Source: Zoroaster sp. YZ-2022 (lineage: Eukaryota; Echinodermata; Asteroidea; Forcipulatida; Zoroasteridae). From it: a stretch of 64,000 nt of DNA. A program made the translations under genes and the position numbers. The first letter of the stretch is position 1. Each line of letters starts with the position of its first letter. Location: positions 13,467,695-13,531,694 of the forward strand of contig CM055820.1 in NCBI GenBank assembly GCA_029582265.1. Direction: 5' to 3'. Positions 40,501 through 52,500 of this stretch are shown one piece after another. The notes beneath the pieces were generated by a model. That model searched no databases. It was not told the origin of the DNA and saw nothing but the letters and a program-made list of their open reading frames with translations.

Positions 40501-43500
40501 TAGATCGTGAAGCAAAATAAGTGAACACCAGACCCGAGCCCTTCAATCTTGGAAATAATGCATTGGACAGTACACCCCCACACAATGTTGATTCAAAGCG
40601 ACAATTGTCTTACAAACATTTTCTGACACATTTCTGTTTAATTCATGAATATGTGGAGATGTTCATGCCTAAAAGGTTTGTTCAATGTACTTTCTTTTTC
40701 TTTTTGTTGCAAAATCCTTATCAAACGAAGTTGATACAGACAGCAGGAGTTCACTCAGAGGCTCAGCTGACACCACAAGTAAGTCATAGTATAAAACTAT
40801 TATGCACTTTGAACAGTCCAATATATGTGTTGATGTCACAGACTGAAGGGCGCCCTCGTTCAGAGGCAGTAGACAGTCACTCATTGGTTCATGTATGCGC
40901 ACTGCAAGTACACGCACTCAAAGGCTCGCATACATGTAGTCTGAAGATCTGACGTCACGCTTTGAGCTAGAGGCGCGTGAATTACACCAGATCCTGGCCG
41001 TGCAGCCGCCATATTTTTCCCGATGCTGAACTTTGACCTTGGTTGGTAGCTCGCGCTCGCAAGCCTCGAAATGTGACGACAGAGCTTATCAGCACAACGC
41101 GTTAATGTGTTCAATGAAATCCTTTGAGTGGTACGCCTGGAGCCTGTCTATATCCTTGATAGGATATAGACAGGGGACCAGACTAGCATACATGAACCAA
41201 TGCGTGACAGTCTTTTGCCTCTGTATGAGGGCGCCCTTCACTTAGTGATATCATATGCATAAGGGCAATTGGTGAATCATGGAATGCTTGTACCTGGATT
41301 TGGTCACACCCATACAAGCTGTACACTCAAAAACCTCATGTGTCCTGCAGCTGAACACACAAGAATACAGTGCAATCAGTGAATTGTCAGCCATTGCTCT
41401 ATACATGGAATGCTTGTACCTGGATTTGGTCACACCCATACAAGCTGTACACTCAAAAACCTCATGTGTCCTGCAGCTGAACACACAAGAATACAGTGCA
41501 ATCAGTGAATTGTCAGCCATTGCTCTATACATGGAATGCTTGTACCTGGATTTGGTCACACCCATACAAGCTGTACACTCAAAAACATCATGTGTCCTGC
41601 AGCTGAACACACAAGAATACACTGCAATCAGTGAATTGTCAGCCATTGCTCTATACATGGAATGCTTGTACCTGGATTTGGTCACACCCATACAAGCTGT
41701 ACACTCAAAAACCTCAATGTGTCCTACTGTAGCTGAACACACAAGAATACAGTGCAATCAGTGAATTGCCAGCCATTGCTCTATACATGGAATACTTGTA
41801 CCTGGATTTGGTCACACCCATACAAGCTGTACACTCAAAAACCTCATGTGTCCTGCAGCTGAACACACAAGAATACAGTGTAATCAGTGAATTGTCAGCC
41901 ATTGCTCTATACATGGAATACTTGTACTTGGATTTTGTCACACCCATACAAGCTGTACACTCAAAAACCTCATGTGTCCTGCAGCTGAACACACAAGAAT
42001 ACAGTGCAATCAGTGAATTGTCAGCCATTGCTCTATACATGGAATGCTTGTACCTGGATTTGGTCACACCCATACAAGCTGTACACTCAAAAACCTCATG
42101 TGTCCTGCAGCTGAACACACAAGAATCAGTGCAATCAGTGAATTGTCAGCCATTGCTCTATACATGGAATACTTGTACCTGGATTTTGTCACACCCATAC
42201 AAGCTGACAATGAAGAACCTCAATGTGTTTATATGTATTAAGACAAGGTATTTATTAATGAAAAAATATGGGATACTTTGAATTATTCATAGGAGATTGC
42301 TCACAGACGGCATCAATTGGAGGAAGAAGACAGACGGCTAGAGGAAATGAATTCGCTCCAAGATCTCCATCCACAATCAACAGAAGAAGTATCAGCATCT
42401 ATGATGGTACGTACATGGTATTGTATTTATAGGTAAAGTACATGATTGGTAATTAGGCAAATAGTTGATTTTTAAATATAAAACTTACTTGGGTATTAAT
42501 CTTCCTTGGAAATATCTTTGTCTAAGGTGCTGTCATTTGTGAAAAGTGAAAAATTCCAGTTTAAATTTAGGAAAGACTTCTCTTTCTCAGCTTCTGGTCA
42601 TAGGTCGGGTTCAAAATCGGTGCTGTGATACATGTTGTTTTATATAATACATGTTAATGTCTTGATTCAAAGAGAGTAAGCATACTCAAAGAAGCAGTTT
42701 TGCCAACATTACCAATGTACTTTCCCTTTAAAAGGAAAATACAACATTGGTAATGTTGGCAAAAATACTCTTCCTTTTAGTATTCCATCTAATGTGGAAT
42801 TTAGAGTATTCTTTCCAGTAAACTTATTGGCAATAATTTATTTTTTTCTTGACATCTAGACAAAATTATTTGTAGGGAAGATTGATACCATCATCTGCTT
42901 TACACCAAGTAAGATAAAAATTTACATTAAAATTATACCATTTGGTTATTTTTAATTATCAACTGTATACCTTACCTTTAACACAATAATAAGTGTTTTT
43001 AACAAATTCCAATTGGGGCACCCGCTGGTATAGACTAACCCTAACTCCCTCAGCCCATTTGCTTACACATAACCTGAATCCTTCCTACTCCCTTGGCCCA
43101 TTTGCTTACACATAACCTGAATCCTTCCTAACTCCCTAGGCCTATTTGCTTACACATAACCTGAATCCTTCCTAACTCCCTAGGCCCATTTGCTTACACA
43201 TAACCTGAATCCTTCAAAATCCTTCAATAGTAAAGCAAGCGCATGACATGTATGCACACATGTGTTTCTAATATGTGATACATGTACATGGCCAGGGACC
43301 CTCCCTGCATGCATGGAGCAATAAACAGTGTCCACTGACCCAAGCACTGACCTTGAAATCACTACAATAAACATGGATGTACATGTACCATGGAAAGGCA
43401 AGTATTCCTAATAACCTCAATCCTCCAAAATCCTTCACTTTAGCAAAGAGCATGTAGCATGTAACCTCAATCCTTCAAAATCCTTCACTTTAGCAAAGAG

Positions 43501-46500
43501 CATGTAGCATGTAACCTCGATCCTTCAAAACCCTTCACTTTAGCAAAGAGCATGTAGCATGTAACCTCGATCCTTCAAAATCCTTCACTTTAGCAAAGAG
43601 CATGTAGCATGTAACCTCGATCCTTCAAAATCCTTCACTTTAGCAAAGAGCATGTAGCATGTAACCTCAATCCTTCAAAATCCTTCACTTTAGCAAAGAG
43701 CATGTAGCATGTAACCTCGATCCTTCAAAATCCTTCACTTTAGCAAAGAGCATGTAGCATGTAACCTCGATCCTTCAAAATCCTTCACTTTAGCAAAGAG
43801 CATGTAGCATGTAACCTCAATCCTTCAAAATCCTTCACTTTAGCAAAGAGCATGTAGCATGTAACCTCGATCCTTCAAAACCCTTCACTTTAGCAAAGAG
43901 CATGTAGCATGTAACCTCGATCCTTCAAAATCCTTCACTTTAGCAAAGAGCATGTAGCATGTAACCTCGATCCTTCAAAATCCTTCACTTTAGCAAAGAG
44001 CATGTAGCATGTAACCTCAATCCTTCAAAATCCTTCACTTTAGCAAAGAGCATGTAGTATGTAACCTCAATCCTTCAAAATCCCTCACAAAGAGGATTTT
44101 GGAGGATTTGGGAAGGTTAGGGCTAATCCAGCGACCACTGTTTTCCACCATTACTGCGGTAGTACCACACTGCACGGGCATGTCACACGCATAATTAAAT
44201 ACGCAGTACGCTAGTGTTTCATCAAATAGAGTGCTCAGATTGGTTGAAGAAGCACTGGACTGTGTAGAAAACGAACACTTGATGCAGAATGTACGTACCA
44301 CCGCAGTTATGGTGGCACCCAGTGATCTGGTCGACGGGTTAGTTTATATAGGTATCTAGAACGCCTGACGTCATTGGTCAAGCTTGGTTGTCTTGAGTAC
44401 TGCCCTGGCAGAGAAGGAACAAAAATAGCAAGTCTTGCTCCTCTGGGGTTCAAAACATAATAAGAAGCTAAGCCTCCAAATTATTATCGCCGGAAGTGGT
44501 TTTGCCACCATATGTAATAATTTATCATCTGTGTATGTAATTTGCATCAATTTGCTTGCATTTCTCGGAAAACTCTCAAATTGTTTAAGGAAACCATATG
44601 ATTTATTATTTTAATTGGTGGTGGGCCACGGCTTTAGCTTTAGCCATGGGTGGGGCCACGGCTTTAGCTTTAGCCATATGTGGGGCCATGGCTTTAGCTT
44701 TAGCCATGGGTGGGGCCATGGCTTTAGCTTTAGCCATGGCTTTAGCTTTAGCCATGGGTGGGGCAATGGCTTTAGCTTTAGCCATGGGTGGGGCAATGGC
44801 TTTAGCTTTAGCCATGGGTGGGGCCACGGCTTTAGCTTTAGCCATGGGTGGGGCCATGGCTTTAGCTTTAGCCATAGGTGGGGCCATGGCTTTAGCTTTA
44901 CCCATAGGTGGGGCCATGGCTTTAAATTTAGCCGTGGGTGGGGCCACGGCTTTAGATTTAGCCATGGGTGGGGCCATGGCTTACGCTTTATCCATGGGTG
45001 GGGCCATGGCTTTATAGCTTTAGCCATAGGTGGGGCCATTGCTTTAGCTTTAGCCATGGGTGGGGCTAGCTTTATCCATGGGTGGGGCAATGGCTTTATA
45101 GCTTTAGCCATGGGTGGGGCCATGGCTTTAGCTTTATCCATGGGTAGGGCAATGGCTTTATAGCTTTAGCCATGGGTGGGGCCATGGCTTTAGCTTTATC
45201 CATGGGTAGGGCAATGGCTTTATAGCTTTAGCCATGGGTGGGGCCATGGCTTTAGCTTTAGCCATGGGTGGGGCCATGGCTTTAGCTTTATCCATGGGTA
45301 GGGCAATGGCTTTATAGCTTTAGCCATGGGTGGGGCCATGGCTTTAGCTTTATCCATGGGTAGGGCAATGGCTTTATAGCTTTAGCCATGGGTGGGGCCA
45401 TGGCTTTAGCTTTAGCCATGGGTGGGGCCATGGCTTTAGCTTTATCCATGGGTAGGGCAATGGCTTTATAGCTTTAGCCATGGGTGGGGCCATGGCTTAC
45501 GCTTTATCCATGGGTAGGGCAATGGCTTTATAGCTTTAGCCATGGGTGGGGCCATGGCTTTAGCTTTAGCCATGGGTGGGGCCATGGCTTTAGCTTTATC
45601 CATGGGTAGGGCAATGGCTTTATAGCTTTAGCCATGGGTGGGGCCATTGCTTTAGCTTTAGCCATGGGTTGGGGTGGGGATGGCAATAGATTTTTCCTTA
45701 TGTTCCTTGGATTATTAACAATTTCTCAATATTTCACCTTTCAAATCTGTTATGGTATATAGGAAGATGAAATGGTCCACCCTCTTGATGTTGGTCTTGA
45801 AGATGTAAGATACATTATATTTTTACTCAACAATTTTGTGTTCAAAGTTAGTGCTTGTGGAACTAGTTTTTAACCACTGATTTTACTACATACAAATATT
45901 CAAGTACGAACATGACCTCATTTTATTTTAATGAACATCTGTGATTTTTTTTTGTTTTATGCTGTTTGTTAGATGCTGTCTGTAGAAACAAAAACATATT
46001 GCATGATTAGCATTTGTATTGATATTTGAAAGAGCTTTAAATACAGATCCTTGTTATGAACATATTCCATATAGAAAGAGTGATCAAGGACTTCTTAATT
46101 CTTTGATGTTAACTTGTTCAGTAATGGAAAAGTATTGAGAAAATGAAACATATTATACTAAATATCTTGGTTATGCAAAGTAATCTTGTCATGTGCCCCG
46201 AAGAAGGACGTAAGACAGATTAGGTTAAGCGTAAGCGTACGTCTGTTTACCAGGCATATGACGATTTGGTATTTTATAAAATGTTAAAAGTATTTCAAAG
46301 TTTCAAAGTCCTTTTTGTGAAAATTATAAACACCTTCCATTTTATTGGTCTTTCAAGAATAATGATTTGAAGTTGTTAGAGCCTCTCCAAATGATTTCTT
46401 TCTATTTTAAAACTGTGAAAAGGAAAATTTTATCTAAATATTAAAAACTACTAGAATTAATAAAAACTACTAGAAAACGATCTAGAATTTGATGACGCGT

Positions 46501-49500
46501 GTTATTTCCTTCTTTTTTTCTTGGATACATTTTATGAGCCTCTATAAAATTTTACAGTTTGGGGAGAGTCATTATAGCAATATCAATCTTTTGAAGACAA
46601 TAATTATGTGCATTGCAAACACCGGCGCTCAAGACATCCACGCATATGATTATGCATTGAGAACCAACATTTTACAAGAGCATCCTTCACTCAAACAAAC
46701 TGCAAACTGGGTGGGGCAGGGGTGGATGGTGGGTGGCACTCAATTATCTTCTTCCCATGGATTATTAATGCTTCTCATATTATATTTTGCCTCTCAAATC
46801 TTTATGTTAGGAAGCTGAAACCATCCCTATTGCCCCTCTTCGAGATTTTCTGTCCGATGATGACAGTCTTGAAAATGTAAGATTCATTATATTTTTATTC
46901 AAACGAACTGTAGGTAGTTAATCTAACAATTGTGCTTTCATTGTACTACCAGTTGCATGGCTTAAAAAGACTGGGCCAAAATATTGCTGAATGTTATTTA
47001 ATTCATAAAAGAAAAATTAAAGAGGACAGTCTCCATTCCATGTACAGCGGAAGAAATTATTTTGTTACAATACATCAGGACAAAGAGGAAAGAAATGCAT
47101 GTATAAACCAACCATTTACTTAATTGAAGCTCGTGCTGATGATTTTTTTAATCTATTATTTGATGACATTTTAAGGTTGTGGAAGCAGAATTATCTCATC
47201 CTCCTGTGGGAACATTTGAACCACCAAGTCGTGACAATGAAGACCAGCAGGTCAGTATAAGCATTATTTTACATTGCGCATGATATAAATTTGATACAGA
47301 AAATAATAAATGAAATAAGCAGAAGTCTTTTACCTAAATGAAGTTTGTCAGTCCTGTAATAGTCCACAGCATAGTACTCCAAGAACAGTGGATTTGGGCC
47401 ATCTGGGAGATTGCCGAGTGATTTAAACTGCGTGTGAGAGAACAGTATATGTTATGCGCACCTTACTTGTGTTTAACGTGCATTGTGCGCTTTCAAATGT
47501 GCACACACAATGCACAATCTCTGCTGCACCGTACACATTTAGTGAACTCGCCCACGTGTGCGCACACAATGCACAATCTCTGCTGCACCGTACACATTTA
47601 GTGAACTCGCCCCCGTGTGCGCACACAATGCACAATCTCTGCTGCACCGTACACATTTAGTGAACTCGCCCACATGTGCGCACACAATGCACAATCTCTG
47701 CTGCACCGTACACATTTAGTGAACTCGCCCACGTGTGCGCACCCAATGCACAATCTCTGCTGCACCGTACACATTTAGTGAACTCGCCCACATGTGCGCA
47801 CACAATGCACAATCTCTGCTGCATGCACATTTAGTGAACTCGCCCGTGTGCGCACACAATGCACAATCTCTGCTGCACCGTACACATTTAGTGAACTCGC
47901 CCGCATGTGCGCACACAATGCACAATCTCTGCTGCACCGTACACATTTAGTGAACTCGCCCGCATGTGCGCACACAATGCACAATCTCTGCTGCACCATA
48001 CACATGTAGTGAACTCGCTGCGTGCGCACAATGCACAATCTCTGCTGCACCGCATACATTTAGTGAACCGCCCCGCATGTGCGCACACAATGCACAATCT
48101 CTGCTGCACCGTACACATTTAGTGAACTCGCCCACGTGTGCGCACCCAATGCACAATCTCTGCTGCACCGTACACATTTAGTGAACTCGCCCACATGTGC
48201 GCACACAATGCACAATCTCTGCTGCACCGTACACATTTAGTGAACTCGCCCACGTGTGCGCACCCAATGCACAATCTCTGCTGCACTGCATATTTAGTGA
48301 ACTCGCCCACGTGTGCGCACACAATGCACAATCTCTGCTGCACCGTACACATTTAGTGAACTCGCCCACGTGTGCGCACCCAATGCACAATCTCTGCTGC
48401 ACCGTACACATTTAGTGAACTCGCCCACATGTGCACAAACAATGCACAAGCTCTGCTGCACCGTACACATTTAGTGAACTCGCCCCCGTGTGCGCACACA
48501 ATGCACAATCTCTGCTGCACCGTACACATTTAGTGAACTCGCCCGCGTGTGCGCACACAATGCACAATCTCTGCTGCACTGTACACATTTAGTGAACTCG
48601 CCCACGTGTGCACACACAATGCACAATCTCTGCTGCACCGTACACATTTAGTGAACTCGCCCCCGTGTGCGCACCCAATGCACAATCTCTGCTGCACTGT
48701 ACACATTTAGTGAACTCGCCCGCATGTGCGCACACAATGCACAATCTCTGCTGCACCGTACACATTTAGTGAACTCACCCACGTGTGCGCACCCAATGCA
48801 CAATCTCTGCTGCACCGTACACATTTAGTGAACTCGCCCACATGTGCGCACACAATGCACAATCTCTGCTGCACCGTACACATTTAGTGAACTCGCCCGT
48901 ATGCGCGCAATGCACAATCTCTGCTGCACCGCATACATTTAGTGAACTCGCCCACATGCGCACACAATGCACAATCTCTGCTGCACCGTACACATTTAGT
49001 GAACTCGCCCGCGTGTGCGCACCCAATGCACAATCTCTGCTGCACCGTACACATTTAGTGAACTCGCCCCCGTGTGCGCACACAATGCACAATCTCTGCT
49101 GCACAGTACACATTTAGTGAACTCGCCCACATGTGCGCACACAATGCACAATCTCTGCTGCACTGTACACATTTAGTGAACTCGCCCGCGTGTGCGCACA
49201 CAATGCACAATCTCTGCTGCACCGTACACATTTAGTGAACTCGCCCACGTGTGCGCACCCAATGCACAATCTCTGCTGCACCGTACACATTTAGTGAACT
49301 CGCCCCCGTGTGCGCACACAATGCACAATCTCTGCTGCACCGTACACATTTAGTGAACTAGCCCGCATGTGCGCACACAATGCACAATCTCTGCTGCACC
49401 GTACACATTTAGTGAACTCGCCCACGTGTGCGCACCCAATGCACAATCTCTGCTGCACCGTACACATTTAGTGAACTCGCCCACATGTGCGCACACAATG

Positions 49501-52500
49501 CACAATCTCTGCTGCACCGTACACATTTAGTGAACTCCGCCACGTGCGCGCAATGCACAATCTCTGCTGCACCGCACATTTAGTGAACTCGCCCATGTGC
49601 GCACACAATGCACAATCTCTGCTGCACCGTACACATTTAGTGAACTTCGCATGCGTGTGCGCACTCAATGCACAATCTCTGCTGCACCATACATTTAGTG
49701 AACTCGCCCGATGTGCGCACACAATGCACAATCTCTGCTGCACAGTACACATTTAGTGAACTTCGCCCACATGCGCACACAATGCACAATCTCTGCTGCA
49801 CTGTACACATTTAGTGAACTCGCCGGCGGTGCACACAATGCACAATCTCTGCTGCACCGTACACATTTAGTGAACTTCGCCCCGTGTGCGCACACAATGC
49901 ACAATCTCTGCTGCACCGTACACATTTAGTGAACTAGCCGCATGTGCACAATGCACAATCTCTGCTGCACCGTACCATTTAGTGAACTCGCCGTATGCGC
50001 GCAATGCACAATCTCTGCTGCACCGCATGCATTTAGTGAACTTCGCCCACATAGCACACAATGCACAATCTCTGCTGCACCGTACACATTTAGTGAACTC
50101 GCCCCCTTGTGCGCACACAATGCACAATCTCTGCTGCACCGTACACATTTAGTGAACTAGCCGCGTATGCGCACACAATGCACAATCTCTGCTGCACCGT
50201 ACATTTAGTGAACTCCCATGCGATATGCGCGCAATGCACAATCTCTGCTGCACCGCATACATTTAGTGAACTCGCCCACGTATGCGCACACAATGCACAA
50301 TCTCTGCTGCACCGATACACATTTAGTGAACTCGCCCGTGTGCGCACAATGCACAATCTCTGCTGCACCGCATACATTTAGTGAACTCGCCCGCGTGTGC
50401 GCACCCAATGCACAATCTCTGCTGCACCGTACACATTTAGTGAACTCGCCCCCGTGTGCGCACACAATGCACAATCTCTGCTGCACAGTACACATTTAGT
50501 GAACTCGCCCGGCGATGCGCACACAATGCACAATCTCTGCTGCACTGTACACATTTAGTGAACTTCGCCCGTGTGCACACACAATGCACAATCTCTGCTG
50601 CACCGTACACATTTAGTGAACTCGCCCCGTGTGCGCGCAAATGCACAATCTCTGCTGCACTGTACACATTTAGTGAACTTCGCCGCGTAATGCGCACAAT
50701 GCACAATCTCTGCTGCACCGTACACATTTAGTGAACTCGCCCGCATGTGCACCACACAATGCACAATCTCTGCTGCACCGTACACATTTAGTGAACTCGC
50801 CCACATGTGCGCACACAATGCACAATCTCTGCTGCACCGTACACATTTAGTGAACTCGCCCACGTGTGCGCACCCAATGCACAATCTCTGCTGCACCGTA
50901 CACATTTAGTGAACTCGCCCACGTGTGCGCACACAATGCACAATCTCTGCTGCACCGTACACATTTAGTGAACTTCGCCCGGCGTGTGCGCGCAATGCAC
51001 AATCTCTGCTGCACCGTACACATTTAGTGAACTCGCCCCCGTGTGCGCACACAATGCACAATCTCTGCTGCACCGTACACATTTAGTGAACTCGCCCACA
51101 TGTGCGCACACAATGCACAATCTCTGCTGCACCGTACACATTTAGTGAACTCGCCCACGTGTGCGCACACAATGCACAATCTCTGCTGCACCGTACACAT
51201 TTAGTGAACTCGCCCACATGTGCGCACACAATGCACAATCTCTGCTGCACCGTACACATTTAGTGAACTCGCCCGCATGTGCGCACACAATGCACAATCT
51301 CTGCTGCACCGTACACATTTAGTGAACTCGCCCCCGTGTGCGCACACAATGCACAATCTCTGCTGCACAGTACACATTTAGTGAACTCGCCCGCATGTGC
51401 GCACACAATGCACAATCTCTGCTGCACCGTACACATTTAGTGAACTAGCCCGCATGTGCACACACAATGCACAATCTCTGCTGCACCGTACACATTTAGT
51501 GAACTGCCCACATGTGCGCACACAATGCACAATCTCTGCTGCACCGTACACATTTAGTGAACTCGCCCACGTGTGCGCACCCAATGCACAATCTCTGCTG
51601 CACCGTACACATTTAGTGAACTCGCCCCCGTGTGCGCACACAATGCACAATCTCTGCTGCACAGTACACATTTAGTGAACTCGCCCACATGTGCGCACAC
51701 AATGCACAATCTCTGCTGCACCGTACACATTTAGTGAACTAGCCCGCATGTGCGCACACAATGCACAATCTCTGCTGCACCGTACACATTTAGTGAACTG
51801 CCCACATGTGCGCACACAATGCACAATCTCTGCTGCACCGTACACATTTAGTGAACTCGCCCACATGTGCGCACCCAATGCACAATCTCTGCTGCACCGT
51901 ACACATTTAGTGAACTGCCCACATGTGCGCACACAATGCACAATCTCTGCTGCACCGTACACATTTAGTGAACTCGCCCGCGTGTGCGCACACAATGCAC
52001 AATCTCTGCTGCACTGTACACATTTAGTGAACTCGCCCGCGGTGCGCACACAATGCACAATTTCTGCTGCACTGTACACATTTAGTGAACTCGCCCACAT
52101 GTGCGCACCCAATGCACAATCTCTGCTGCACCGTACACATTTAGTGAACTCGCCCGCATCTAGTTTAATATTGTGTCTAGTTCTAGGAACTGGCTTCCCA
52201 CGTAGGGTGCCCAATCCTATGGTTCCCTGCGGCAGGCCAGGCAGGATAGCAAAACGTGTTACCAGGCTTGTAGTACTGCCTGCTCGCATTTAGACTACAA
52301 TGCCGTGGTGTGGATTACAGCAGGCTGGCACACTTCATGTAGGTAATAGACTTCTGATATAAGATGTGAAAGCCCTTCCAATAAAACGTAGATCAGTTAA
52401 GATCAAACACTTAAAGATCTTCATCATGCTGTGTCCATCTTTGTCTGATTTCCCTGTATAGACAAATCACAAGATGACGAAATTAACGTTGATCTGCGCA

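Noticed and set aside
41251..42281. Repeat proteins of 134-171 aa on both strands
   Set aside because: The 126-bp unit is a multiple of 3; equal openness on both strands argues against coding.
44606..45163. Overlapping frames of 123-182 codons (MAKAKAMAPP-like and GWGHGFSFS-like)
   Set aside because: All are translations of the 30-bp tandem repeat in several registers and on both strands.
47423..52293. Many 60-205 codon frames with MCTVQQRLCIVCAH-like repeats
   Set aside because: By-products of the 59-bp satellite, which cycles through all three frames.
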